Shown here: positions 35,267 to 47,800 of the stretch, piece by piece
How positions within the stretch are numbered: position 1 is the first letter of the stretch
Layout of the letters: each line of letters starts with the position of its first letter
From: Raphanus sativus
Lineage: Eukaryota; Streptophyta; Magnoliopsida; Brassicales; Brassicaceae
NCBI RefSeq assembly: GCF_000801105.2
Contig: NC_079515.1
Coordinates: 12,710,001-12,774,000, forward strand
DNA length: 64,000 nucleotides
Direction: 5' to 3'
The notes under the pieces: generated by a model
What the model was told of the DNA's origin: nothing
Databases searched by the model: none
The model's input: only the letters and a program-made list of their open reading frames with translations
Translations under genes and position numbers: made by a program

Positions 35267-37919
35267 TCACACTTTTGCAGCTTCCACTTCATGACTAACA
35301 GCTGATTCAACTGATGAGGGTTTATTTTCTTCACCAAATACTTCTTCTTCTACAAGTATTAATATTGATGTTAGTAAAAGCTATTTTGATTCATAAAACA
35401 AATAAAATGCTTGATAATCTAGATAAATTACCATTTTGATATGATTCATATCCCCTGATCCAATTCCTAGTGCATATCAGAGCCTGCACATTTTTTGGGA
35501 GTAGACGGCTCCTGTATTTGTTGAGGACTCTTGATCCAATACTGAAAGAAGACTCGGAAGCAACTGTTGTGATTGGAATACTTAATAGATCACAAGCCAT
35601 ACCAGCCAAATCACCATAGCGATGAGCATTATCTTTCCAGAAGTCAAGAATATTCAAGCTCTTAAAACTGGAAAATTTCAAAGGTGGTTCATCAAGATAT
35701 GCTTCTAGAGGTGTCTTCCCACTCCCAACACCACTGACTTTGCGATATGCAAAAAAATCCTATAAAAGTTTTTTTTTTTTAAATATCTAAGAACTGTTAT
35801 GAAAAATAATAAACATACTAGTTACTTATAAAAGGAACACTCACAGTGTAGTTCTCAAACATTTATGTGGACACTGGCTCACATGTTTTGGGTGGAACCA
35901 TCTCACGTGACTCTGTAGAAGGGGAGTTAACCTTGGATTTTTTGTCATAAGACTCAAAGAGATTGCTGAGTCTCTCACGCAAGTTCTTCACCTTAACATC
36001 TTTTGTACTCATGTCAAGCTTCCCTAAACAATGCTCAACAATTGATAGCTTAAATCGGGGATCAAACACTGCTGCCATTGCAAAAAGACCACTGACATCA
36101 TCCCAATATTTGTCAAACTTCTCCTTCATTGGTGACACCATGAATCTGACAACCTCATCATCGCTTTCCTCATTATTCCGGAGCCAATCATGTATCATCC
36201 AGACTTGATAGAAATACAAATTAGATGTCGGGTAATTTGTGCCAGACATCATCTTTGTGATCACAGCAAACGGCCCCAGAAAAGTGCAGATATTACTTGC
36301 TCTTGTCCATTCTTCAGCTGTGGGCGCTATTGTAAAACCTCGCTTGTCAAATGACTCAAACTTCTCAAATGCCTTACGGTAATTTACTGCAATTTGCAGC
36401 ATATAGTAAGTCGAGTTCCATCTGGTCGAGACATCCAATATCAGCCCCCGAGTTTCTTTTACATTCGCAGCAACCACTGCTTTTCCGAACAACACCTCCC
36501 GCGATGTAGATGATAACACATACTTCACACTCTCTCTTACTTTGTGCAAAGCGCCTTTAATAACCTTTAACCCATCTTGCACTATAAGGTTAAGTATGTG
36601 AGCTGCACATCTTACATGGAAAAATTCTCCTCCACACACCAAGTCATCAATCAACATTAGCTGGGACTTCACAATATCTTGCATCGAGTCATTACTTGTA
36701 GCATTATCCAATGTGACTGAGAAATTTTTTTTTCAATTCCCCACTCTTTCATCGACTCAAGAAGCTGCATAGCAACATTCATACCAGTGTGTGGTGGCGC
36801 TAGAGCACAAAACGTGATGATCTTGCTGTTCAACTTCCAGTTCCGATCAATGTAATGTGCAGTCACACACATGTACCCTTCACGTTTTATTGACGTCCAC
36901 AAGTCAGATGTCAATGATACTCGACCAGGAAGTGTAGCTAACTCTCTCCTCAATGCGTCTCTCTCGCTTTCATATAGTCGATATACATCTGATCTAGCCG
37001 TGTTTCGGCAAATGGTCTGCACATCAGGATTCAAATACGTCCAAGTTTCTCGCACTTTCTCATACTCTACGTACGAGTATGGTAGATCATGCTGGACTAT
37101 CGTCTTAGCTACCATCTGTCGAAAGACGGTATGATCATACTTGCCAGAGTGTAACTTCCCCTCGAAATTGATATTCTGCTGATTTCTATTTTTCCTTTGA
37201 TACACCTTACATTTAAAATGATGCCTTCTCAGCCCACTGGTTCCATGCGAGTGGGAATGCCAAGCATACTCATTCCTGCAATGATTGCATTGAGCTTTCA
37301 TCGTCCCATTCGGTTTGTGGACCACCGTGAAATCAGGCCACACATCTGATCTTTGCCTATTGTCCATTTCGATTTCTTCTTCATTCAACTCCTCTTCTTC
37401 ATCCAACTCCTCTTCCTCCAATGAGTCATCAAAGTCTGGTATCTCCTCGACCTTCTTCTTCTTTTGCGGAGTGGTAGCCTTGGCCTTGCCCTTTTGCGAC
37501 TGAGTCAATGGCTTCCTTCTTCCTCCCCGAATCACTGATTTCACAGGTACAGGCTTCTTCTTTCTACACGCCTGTGAGGACGAGCCTATGCCACCATCTA
37601 TTGTGGACTGCAACATGGGTTTCCCCGTGGCTGTTCCAAATCTGCTCTTTCTGCGAGGTATGTTTGTTTGGGGTGGTGGAGTGATTTCAACATCAGAATC
37701 ATCAGTCTCATCGTCAAGGCTCATCACCTTTCTTTTGCTTGCTTGCGTCTTTGCACCAATAGCATCAGAAGTTACACCACCTTCTCCCCTTGGATCAGAG
37801 CTCCCTTCAAGCACAGCAAGAGCATCTAAAGTAGCTTGACTCGCGAAGTCCAATGTTGATGGTGGAGTGTAGTTAGTATCCATCGTGAACTGCTCTTCTG
37901 AATCACTCCTTGATTCCAT
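35267..37919 (-). pseudogene. hAT transposase (BED zinc finger), frameshifted
   Basis: Exons on the minus strand are 37919-35845, 35759-35432 and 35349-35267. The N-terminal 200 residues are basic/acidic linker, followed by a BED finger (about residues 195-245: VWPDFTVVHKPNG, CNHCRNEYAW, LRRHHFKC). Then comes the RNase H-like catalytic core (SLTSDLWTSIKREGYMCVTA, LDVSTRWNSTYYML, AAVFDPRFKL). Exon 2 has the C-terminal dimerisation domain ([40 protein letters not shown]). One base is lost in the 9-T run at 36725-36733, splitting the frame, and a second stop lies just before the exon 1 donor near 35863. It resembles the DAYSLEEPER/RICESLEEPER and Ac-type family. Few lesions suggest a fairly recent copy. 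Confidence 0.9.
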
Positions 37920-39640
37920 GGTCTCTGTCTCTGCTTGCGTCTTTGCGTTAGGTTTTTTTTTAGGTGAAGTCGTGTGAACGTGGGACTATTAGCATATTAG
38001 GGTTTTTAATATTTTGGAAAATTTTAAATTAATTATAATATAATTAAAACTTAGCCTATTAGGGTTTTTAAAATTTTAATAATATTTTATTTAAACTTGC
38101 TTGAGGGCAAGCACCAAAACCAATCACTTTCTATTACGATATACATCAAGTGACAAACAAATGCAGTGATCACAACAAACCTATGCAAGCCAGCTAAACA
38201 AGAGTGTGTTCTATCTATCTATGCTCAACAAGACAGTGATCCGATAACCTAAGCAAATCCAGCTAAACAAGATTATTTTTATCACAGAAGTATCACACGT
38301 ACACGTTTATGAGACAAAGAGCTTACTAACCTGAGGTCCTTAAAGCGGCTATACTGGAGCAGCTGTTGTATGTACTTGTCTCCTCCTTCCTTGTTCACCA
38401 TCACTCATTATCTCCTTGCTCACCATAACTCCATAAGTCTCCTTCCTTGTTCACCATCACTCATCATCTCGAGATATACAAAATAAAAACACAAATCAGA
38501 GAGTGAATCAAGGATAGTTTAAATGAAACTAAGAATTATAGATAACTTACACAGCTTTCAAATCTCTTTTGTATTTTCTTCTCTTGAACAAGGAGGTGTC
38601 AGCTTGTAATAACCGGACAAGCTGGTGTGCGCTCAACACATACATCAAGTTAACATGAAGCTTAACATGCTATATTGTTTTGAGCCTACACCAGCCTTCA
38701 TGGTCATTACGAGCTTCCTCCTTCTTCACCTACAAAAAGAAAAGACATATCAGAGACAAAAACAAATGACATCAAATAAGGATCAACCTATTATATAATT
38801 CAAGAAGCTTAAAGTTTCAGAGTGGTAACACCTTACAATCTTTGCAGCTCGGTGATCTTTGCAGCTCGGTGTTGAAATCTTCTTCACTAAACAAGGAGGC
38901 AGGTGGTGGCGACAGTCCAAGCTGGTGTACGACCAAAACATACATCAAGTGAACACCTCAAGTGAACACCTTCTCTATCGTTTTGAGCCTACAACAGCTT
39001 TTACCGTCGCCACCATCCGCCTACTTGTTTACAATCATATATTCTTTTCACCTGCAAAAACAAAACACTAATCAGATAGTGAACATAACCAGAGACATCA
39101 CAGAGACAAATACAAAACAAGAACAAAAACATAAACAAAACACATTAGGACACTGGTTTTAACTAACCTAATAGACACCATCCGCGTTTCACCACCTGAA
39201 AAGTGCAAACAAATAAAACTGTTAGAGTACAATCCGAGAAAAAAATATGATCTCAACGCCAAGAACAAGAAACTTACCAGTTTCATCTCTACAATGTCCC
39301 CTGTCCTTATCTCTAGAACCGGTCTTACATAGCTTTCTGTGAGATGCATGTCATCACCATCGCAGAAGAAGCCTTCGCCGGAGATGGATCTTCATTTGCG
39401 GTGGAAACTGAGTTCTTTGACAGTTTGAAACAAGAACTTCTCCGGAACATGCAAGCTTGATCTGTGAAGTTTACAACACGAGATAAGAGTATCGAAGCTT
39501 CTTGCCGTCGCCGGAGCTCCCTTTCACTCGGTGCCGACTCGTCTCCCTCACTCTCTCACTCACGCTATCTCTCTCTTTTCTTTTTCAGGCGGCAGCGAAA
39601 TGAGGAGAGAAGAAGCTGCGGGACACTAGGTTAACCCGCG
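37920..39640. other. Non-coding interior of the hAT element
   Basis: No coding frame is supported. It contains the duplicated CTTGTTCACCATCACTCAT motif (38390 and 38447 regions), the duplicated AAGCTGGTGT segment, and a GC-richer stretch at 39350-39600 that may be the transposase promoter or leader, or a captured host fragment. I do not recognise a source gene. Confidence 0.5.
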
Positions 39641-40159
39641 GTCTCCTTGGGCCCATCCCGCAAAAAGCCCATACCGCACAGGTCTTCCACCACGAGACCC
39701 GCCACACTGCGGGTTGACAAAATCACGGCCCAAACCCGCCCCGCCACAGGTTAATTTGGGCTCAGCCCGCGGACCACAGGTTCATTTGCCATTCCTATCC
39801 CTATGCCATAATATGAAGTATAAGTTGTCCATCTAAGTAATGTTCGTTTGGTTGCCGCAGGTCCGGCGTCTGCGTCTACGGCAATGATTTTCGCCACAAG
39901 CTTGTTCGTTTCATCGACGCCGGTACGTGCGTCTACGTCTGTGTCTAAACGCCAGTACCTGCATCAGACGCCGAGAAAATTCCGCGGTCGCGACTTATTT
40001 TCCGCGTCAACCTAACCTAATTACCATTTTACCCTTAACCTAATTTACTAATTACACAGAAAACCTAAGCTAATAGCCGCAGCCGCTCTATCTTTTCTTC
40101 CATTGACGCACCTCGACGCCTCTGATCTTTGACAAACGCCATAGACACCTCTCGATCTC

Positions 40160-41440
40160 CGACGAACTTCGAGCTCTCTCTCTCGATCTCTGGCGAACTC
40201 CGACATCTCAAGCTCTCTCTCTCGATCCATCTCGCAGAGCTCTCTCTCTCTCTCAGTCTCCGATATCTCAAGCTCTCTCTTCTCCACACCCATCTCAATC
40301 TTCTCTTCTCTTGATTCAAAGCACACCACAAGCTCTCTCTTCCATTCACAGATCACCACCACGAGCTCTCTTCTCCGATAGATGAAGACTTCGAGCTCTC
40401 TCTCTCTTCTCCGATAGACACAGACCTCGAGCTCTCTCTCGTTCTCTCGATCTCTTGAAGCTCATCTCATCTCACTCTCTCGTAAGCTCTCTCCTTTTCT
40501 GGGTTTTGTTTGCTTACTACTGTTTAGAATGCTAAGTGTTGTTTCTTGTCTATTGGGTATTGTTTTGTCTGAGAACCAAAGTGTTCTTGTCTTGATATAT
40601 TTCTATTTGTTTTTACAGGAACCAAAGTGTTCTTGTTTTTACAGGTCTGAGCTTCTGGTCTGAGCTTCTGGTTTGAGCTCCCTCGTCTCCTCCACAGACG
40701 CATCTGGAGCTCTCCATCTCTCCCAAGCTCTCGACCCTCTCTCCATCTCCAACGCATCTCAAGCTCGCTCTCCACCTCTCTCAAGCTCTCCATCTCTCTC
40801 AAGCTCTCGACCCTCTCTCCATCTCCAACACATCTCAAGCTCTACACCTCTCTCAAGCTCTCGACCCTCTCTCCATCTCCAACGCATCTCAAGCTCTCCA
40901 CCTCTCTCAAGCTCTCCATCTCGGTTCGTGAGTTCCTCTTACATAAAGCTTATGTCTTTGTTGGGTTTTGCTATTCATATGTTTGATGGGTTTCTCTTGT
41001 TTGGTGTTTGCAGGTCTCAAGCTCTCCCAAGCTTCTCTCACTCAAGCTCTCCCAAGCTTCTCTCACTCAAGCTCTGCCAAGCTTCTCTCACTCAAGCTCT
41101 CCCAAGCTCGCTCGAGCTCTTCATCTCCAACGCATCTCAAGCTCGCTCTCCACCTCTCGACCCTCTCTCCATCAAGCTTCGTCTCGTCTCTCACACCATC
41201 TCCAGAGCTCTCTCTCTCTATCTCAAACCCAGGTGAGACTCTCTTCCATCTCTGCGTGTTGATGAATGTGTTGTGTAAATGGGTTTTTCTGTGTTTTAGA
41301 TTTTTATTACAGATCATGTTGATGAACGTGGTGTGTGCTTGCTTTGTCTCAGGCTCTCTCAGCTCTCAGGCTTCTCCATAGCATCTTTGTCTGTGTATCA
41401 AGCTCTCCCAAGCTTCGTCTGTCTCTCACTCTCTCTTAAG
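40160..41440 (+). repeat. CT-rich minisatellite region (AAGCTCTC units)
   Basis: Leader region of the Harbinger ORF1 gene, built of TCTCCATCTCCAACGCATCT and CAAGCTCTC words. A 25-bp unit (CAAGCTCTCCCAAGCTTCTC and extension) is repeated about three times at 41027-41105. The long plus-strand open frames (for example 40673-41236) are Ser/Leu low-complexity translations and I do not treat them as genes. GT-AG sites inside suggest several leader introns. Confidence 0.75.
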
Positions 41441-42164
41441 GTTCCTTTACTTACAAACCCATTTTTTGTGTTCTGTGATTTATAATAATTGTTGTATATG
41501 GATCTGAGATGTGTCGAATGTGTTGTGAGTTTAAAGGATTACTGAACATGATTATGTTTTGTTTATTAATTGATTTAAAACTGCCATGTTGCGTGTGGCC
41601 ACCTCTCTTGATTAGTTTTTTCTTGTTTATATGACTTTTGATTGCATGAATTTCAAGGCATTGTCTCACTGGTTGTTAGTGTGTGGTTGTGGTAAGTCAC
41701 TGGTCTCTGGTGTCTGAAAGTTTTATTTTGGTTGATTTCTTAAGTGGTTGCTTATGCTTGAGGATGAGGGAGGGTGATGTGTGTTTGTCCTCTGCTAGTT
41801 ACCGATCAGCGGTTTGATGATAAGAAAAGTTTATTTCTAAAGTGTGTGAGTACTGAGAAGAACCTTCATCTATAATTTAGCAGCTGGTTACTCTGAGGCT
41901 TTTAAGTTGGATTTTTTGAATTGTTGAACAGATGTTTTGCTACTTATTTATTATGCGTATCTGCTATATATAACCTCTATATACACTGCTGATAGACGAG
42001 TCATGTATCAGGCCCTAGTCAACATAAATATATGAACTATATTGTTGTGCATTTGGCTTCTTTCACAAAGTCTTGGATTCAAATCGAGATTGTCTATTTT
42101 TTTTATTTTTGTAGGCTCACACTCTCAAGCTCACTCTCTGCCGTTGTTCCTCTCACTTCTTAAG

Positions 42165-43088
42165 ATGGCAAAAGATGTAAGGCTCTCTCACATTAGTCTT
42201 TCTTTATTTACGTGGAGTTGCTTTAGTTTAAGATGGAACTGTCTGGTTGTCTGGAACAGTCTTTAGGTTGTATGGAACTATTTTTAGGTCTGTGTTTGAG
42301 AATATACTTATCTCTTGCCTATTCTTCTGTGTTTAAGTTTTATTGAGAATTGGTTGGTGTGTTTTAGACTTGGATTCCCGAGGAAACTAGGTATTTTTTC
42401 CAACTGTACGCGGAAGAGAGAAGAAAAGGAAATAAGGGTGCTACAGGCATGTATAAAGTAGGGAAAAGGAACATCATGGGTGCATTTGAGCTGAGGTTTA
42501 AAAAGGGATTTTCCGATTGGAAGAGGGACTTTAAGAACAAGTACGACACCAGTAGGAAGAAATACATCAAGATTAAGACGCTGACTCAAAACAGGACAGG
42601 GCTTGGGTATGACAACATGGGAAGAATTCTCATGTCAGATGATTGGTGGAATGAACGTGAAAAGGTCAGTTACACATTCTATTATGTGAACTTAGCTGTT
42701 AAGTGATTATTGGTCATTGCTTGTATGCTTGTGCTGATCATTGCTTTTTTTTGTTATACAGGAGTGTCTTGGGATTAGAAAATCCGCGTGCAAAGAGATT
42801 GATATTATGGATATGTATGAAGCAGAATTTGGTGGTGTAGTAATAACTGGAGCTGAAGGATGGAGTGCTCAACATGGAGAAGCAAGTCAGAGAGTGATCT
42901 CCATTGAGAATGTGCTAGAGATTTTGTCTGCACTTCCCGGAGTGGAAGAGTGGTCGCCATTGTGTGAAGCAGCAATGGAACTGCTTATAGATAGTGAAAG
43001 GAACCGTAGGGCCTTTGTTACAATGAAGACATATGAAGCTAAGATTAAGTTTCTAGAGCTTAGGACTAAGATAAAGCATTTTGATTAA
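42165..43088 (+). CDS. Harbinger ORF1: Myb/SANT-like DNA-binding protein
   Basis: Exons 42165-42176, 42368-42664 and 42762-43088 (all GT-AG, phase 0) give 211 aa. Residues 5-100 form a trihelix-like Myb/SANT domain: TWIPEETRYFFQLYAEERRK, AFELRFKKGFSDW, LKNKYDTSRKKY-type helix (here FKNKYDTSRKKY) and DDWWNEREK. In PIF/Harbinger elements this second protein binds DNA and brings the transposase to the ends and to the nucleus. The C-terminal half (about 110-211) has no motif I can name. No disruption is visible, unlike the transposase. Plant genomes also use such proteins as domesticated factors. Confidence 0.82.
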
Positions 43089-43356
43089 CTAGTATGGAGC
43101 TTAGGACTAGTCTTCTTTTGTGATCTTGTTGGTCTGATCTTTATATGAGTCTTTTGTGATCTTGTTGGTCTGATTTTTAGTGTTTACTAATCTCTGTATG
43201 AAACTATGCATTTTGTGGCTTTATATATATATGGAACTTAAGTTTAAGTTTAGTATGGTCGTTTGTTACTTTTATTACAGTTTGTTGTTACTAAAACTGT
43301 TACTGTTATATAACATGCGACTGTTTCTGATTATGATTATATTCAATGTTTTGCAG

Positions 43357-44265
43357 ATGCTTGAAAGATGGATATTGGAAGATGAGGATGGTGATTATGA
43401 TGATGAACTTGGCTTGTTTGATGTGGCAATTACTGAGAGAGTGAGTCATCGAACAGATAGAGGAGCAGGATGGCGTTATGTTCAACAACTTATGTATGAA
43501 TCTGATCAGCAGTGCTATGACATTCTTCGGATGCATCAGAGAACTTTTAAAGCTTTGTGTAAGTTGCTAACTGAGCAATATGGATTGAAATAGTCTCACA
43601 ATGTCTACCTTGAGGAATCTGTTGCAATGTTTCTTGAGGTTGTTGGTCAAGATAAGACTAAGCGGGTTATTGCTTCAAGGTATCAAAGATCATTGGATAC
43701 GGTACAAAGGAAGCTTGATGATGTCTTGAGTGCTCTTCTCAAGTTTGCAGCAGATACACTAAGACCACAAGAAGGCGAGTTTGAAAGAGTAAGACCTGTT
43801 GTGAGGAATGATCGTCAGTATTGGCCTCATTTCAAAGATTGTGTCGGAGCACTTGATGGAACGCATGTCCCGGTTCGTCCTCCAAGTTAGAATGCAGAAG
43901 CATATAATGGTAGAAAAGGAGTTACAATGAATGTTCTTGCTATATGTAACCTCGATATGAAGTTCATATATGCATATGTCGGAGTACATGGTAGAGCACA
44001 TGATTCAAAGGTCTTGACTCATTGTGCAAGGAATGAGGCTTCTTTCCTACATCCTCCTCCTGGAAAGTACTACCTAGTTGATTCCGGATACTCGACCAGG
44101 ACAGGGTATCTTGGTACACATCGTAATATGCGATATCATATTCCTAAAGAAGAAGAAGAAGAAGAAAGTGATGATGGTGATGCTGGTGGACATATTGAAT
44201 ATGAACCGACATGTGATACAGCAATGGAAGCTTTGCGTGATAGCATCACAAATAGATACAGTTGA
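43357..44265 (+). pseudogene. Harbinger ORF2: DDE transposase with stops and a deletion
   Basis: A single frame runs from the splice acceptor near 43356 to 44265 but contains two in-frame TAG codons (43591-43593 and 43888-43890). The N-terminal part has the helix-turn-helix-like region (RMHQRTFKALCKLL, YQRSLDTVQRKLDDVLSALL). DDE_Tnp_4 motifs follow: DCVGALDGTHV (first Asp), VLAICNLDMKFIYAYVG and YYLVDSGYSTRTGYL (second Asp). After RYHIP the expected block with the third acidic residue (RHASLRNVIERTFG in relatives) is missing, and the frame passes into an acidic tail and EYEPTCDTAMEALRDSI. It cannot encode an active enzyme. Confidence 0.87.
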
Positions 44266-44689
44266 GGCCGTTTACCATATTAAATCATGTTTTAGTTAAT
44301 GATTTGATTTTTCTTTGATTATAACTTTGATTATCATTTATATGTGATAGTTATTTAAGACTTGCTGTAATATTTTTTTTATCAACCAACTTAATTTCAT
44401 GTTTCTTTTATCTGTAACACATATTTGCCTTATTTGTTTGAAGTGATAATTTCGAAAATTAAATGTATGATTTAGTTTTATGACAAAATATTGTTATATT
44501 TGTATATTTGACCAAAACAATATTACCAAGTAAACATAATATTTTTATGGATGTAAATATATTTAAACTATATTTTATTTATTTAAAAGACAATGTTACA
44601 AATTTTTAAAAATAAAATATGAATAAAATGATAATAGCCGCAGCGTCTATCAAACGATCAACACTTAATTCTACTTCTTGCGTCGGCGT

Positions 44690-44880
44690 CGGTGTCAAAA
44701 TCAACTCTTGCATCTTCGAAACGAACAACAGTCAGCGTCGGCGTCGGCGTCGGCGTCAGCGTCGGCGTCGGTGTCGGCGTCAGCGTCGGCGTCTATGAAA
44801 CGAACATTAGATAAACGAGTTTGACGCAGACGCTGACGCTGACGCTGACGCCGACGCTGATGCTGAAACCGGCGGCAACC
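44690..44880. repeat. GCGTCG hexamer arrays with nested TGTTCGTTT copies
   Basis: Runs of GTCGGC/GCGTCG (44730-44790) and GACGCT/GACGCC (44824-44860) flank repeated AAACGAACA words (44716-44724, 44798-44806 and 44881-44889). The left end of the element has a matching inner copy at 39902-39921 (TTGTTCGTTTCATCGACGCC). These are probably transposase-binding subterminal repeats or nested MITE ends. Confidence 0.8.
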
Positions 44881-44897
44881 AAACGAACAGGGCTCTA

Positions 44898-47800
44898 GTA
44901 TAATTTTTTCTGTGAACCTAATTAACTCCCCTCCAATTAAACCCATATTTTTCCCATTCTCGTTTCTATTAATTCAATATTACAAAAAATAAAATTAACA
45001 AAAATTAATTCATTTGATTTGTTTTCACTAGGATGTTTGTTTTTGGACGAAAATTATTTAATGTCTTTGTTTCATAGGTTCTAAAACACGGCTGCACAAG
45101 AGATTCTAGGCCGAAGAAGCGCTATGCGGTGGTGAAGCGGGGCGATTTCAATATCATCCACGTTTTTGAGGTTTGAAAATTTGCAATCAGATGTAAAATG
45201 TTAAATCTACTAATTTGAATCATAATCAGCAAGTACAAACACAAAAAATGGATGAATATTGTGAAATAAACATGGCGGCGCTGAAAAAAATATCTGTTTA
45301 CACCCTATGAATAGTTGAGGAAGATGATAATATATTTACAGTTATGCCATTAATGAAAAAAAAACAAAAAAAATGGAAAAAATGCACCAACTTGTGTCAA
45401 ACCAGTGACATTTTGCTCATAATCAAGTAACAGAAACCACTCTACCATAACAAATGTCATTGTACTCTACGGAAATCACTTGCTTATATCTATAATGAAC
45501 AATAGTGAATAAGTGTTTTACGTTTCTACTCAGCCCAAAATCAAATAGGGTTCAAACCCTATACTATAAATCAAATAAAGAGAGAACAAGTTAGAATTTT
45601 GTATTTATCAAGTCAATTATAGTGTTTTGGAAATTATAGTTTTATTAAGTTATAGTGTTTTCAAAATTATAGTTTTATTAAGTTATAGTATAATGATTTT
45701 GAAATACAAATTAGTGTCTTGGATTTTGGAATTTTTGTGATGAACAAGGAGATCACGATTTTTTAAAAAAAATTAACTTAGGAAACACAAAAATTTAGGA
45801 AATTATAGATTTAGATACATTATGTTAACAGATTTTGGAGATATTTTAGGAAAATATACATTTCGAACTCGGTAGAATATACATTCTACTGCTGTAGAAA
45901 GTAGATAAAACAGTAGGTTAGATAACCCAACAACAGTAGAGTAGAGTATTTTGGTAGAAAATAGCAAGCATACATCCGTAGATATTAGAAAATATAGTTA
46001 ATGAAATCAACTGTAATCCATAAATAAGAGAAATGGCAGTTGAATAATTCTACCATCATAAAATTGTATTTATTGGCAGCTGAATTATTCTACGATGGTA
46101 GAGTCGTATGTAATGGTAGATATGATAGTTCTACGACGTGTAGATAACTATGTTATTAACTGAATGTACGATCTACAGTCCTTAATTAGTAGATTAAGTT
46201 TTCTGCCGTTCGTAGATCAAAATATGAAATTTTGATATAATAATATTTAGTCTATAAAAGTATTTTTTATAAGATAGTTTCTTATTTATGTACATTTTGA
46301 ATATTTTCCATATTTTTCTGACTCTTAAAATAATTGATATGATTTTTTAAAGTTATACAGAGGTATCTGAGTCCAAAACGGACCAAAAAGTGATTTATGG
46401 CAAAGGGAAAATATTGTTGTTTTTCTGTTCCGTTTTGGCAATTTTTTCTTTTTTATCTATGTTTGCAAATGCGGCCGAAATGGCCTATTCCGCACAAGAA
46501 AAGCGCTTGGTAGAGCTCTGCCACCTTGATTCTGCCATAGCAGACTAAAACTCAGTTCAGGAAAAAGAGAGTATATAATCTAGCGATTTCGAGTCCAATA
46601 AACGCCATAGTTCAGTGTCAATATTAGATAAATTAAGTTGAAATGAAATAAATCATAAAAAAGTGTTTGTGTTGAAAATAGAAGAAAACAACTGCAAAAA
46701 AAAATTAGGTTTGCGGTTGAGGAAGAAGAAGAAAGACGGAACTATATGTGTCCCTTTCTTTTTAAAAAATCACAATTTCATCTATCTTACGAAGATTCAC
46801 GCTTAAATGCATCATCATGATTGTTATTGGTTTTATATTAGAAACACATCGAAATTTATTTAATGTTGATTATGCTATTATAAATTAGAGAAATATTACA
46901 AGACCATGTTACAACAAACAATTTTACATATCTTATGAGGATTTACAATTGACTGCATTTTCATGAGTATCCTTATGAGAACCAGGTCTGACAGTACTCA
47001 TTGTGCCATGCTAAATATCTCATGTATGCTTTTCGCAATAAATCTGCACAATTCGTCTTTGTTGGGACTTGAAACACATACCTCTTGGAGTAAAAAAATT
47101 AATGAACCTTTAGTTAAACCACTAAACTAAAGAGACTTCTACAACAATCAACATTATAGAAGATATATTAATCTCATACAATATCTTTATAGCAGATGTA
47201 GCATTTCATAGACTCCAAACGAACAAATCGTATCTGGACAAAAACGGATATGAGTAATAAATTGAATAGATATTAGAAAACTTTTTAATAAAATATATTT
47301 TACATAACAATAGATTATCTGGACAAAGTAATAGTCCTTTCCTATATTTTAATATTATGTAAAAATGTGCTGATACTGAATATCTGAAAAGTTGAAAGGA
47401 AAAGAAATTATATGTCTCAAAGCTGCTTGTGCATGCTGCCGATTTTTCTCCTTTTCTTTGTAGATTATATTCTTTTATTTGAAAAGCCATAAAAGAAGAA
47501 TGCCATGATATTCTCAAAAATTCTCAAAAATTGTAAAAGTGAATTCTAAAAATAAATCAATTTTAATAAATGATCAATCTAATTTGAACATAAGGTTGAT
47601 GAGCCGGTCCAAAAATAAATGCAAGAAATTTTGGGAATCAATAAAAGAGAAGGAATCTCTATAATATTATTTGAGAAGTCAGTTTCGATCACGTTCACAT
47701 TAATTTTCACGATGGTTGATTACACGGATAATACTAATGAATTAAAATATTACATTTAAATACTATTATATATGTTTATTTAGTTTCCTTTTTAAAAATT

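Larger units (their letters stand above)
34752..39797. mobile_element. Full-length hAT transposon (5.05 kb)
   Basis: The left end is TAGGAATGTCAAACAGG and the right end, read inward, is TAGGAATGGCAAATGAACC. The flanks tctctatg (34744-34751) and tccctatg (39798-39805) form an 8-bp TSD with one mismatch. GC-rich CCCGT/CCCGC words crowd the first and last 150-200 bp as subterminal repeats. It contains one transposase gene on the minus strand, then about 1.9 kb of mostly non-coding sequence with an internal duplicated segment (about 38620-38705 and 38920-39008, sharing AAGCTGGTGT and GTTTTGAGCCTACA). It is inserted just upstream of GLYR1. Confidence 0.93.
39836..44894. mobile_element. PIF/Harbinger transposon (5.06 kb)
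   Basis: Inverted ends share TGTTCGTTTGGTTGCCGC (39841-39858 and complement of 44872-44889) preceded by AG and three variable bases. CTA flanks both sides (39833-39835 and 44895-44897), the 3-bp TSD length of this superfamily. It carries the two genes expected: a Myb/SANT-like ORF1 and a DDE transposase ORF2, both on the plus strand. Near each end are GCGTCG/GACGCC arrays and additional internal TGTTCGTTT copies. It starts only 30 bp after the hAT TSD. The transposase is damaged. Confidence 0.9.

Noticed and set aside
40048..41381. Several long plus- and minus-strand frames around 40-41.4 kb
   Set aside because: They are translations of CT/AAGCTCTC minisatellites (Ser/Leu or Arg/Glu low complexity) in the Harbinger ORF1 leader, with no domain.
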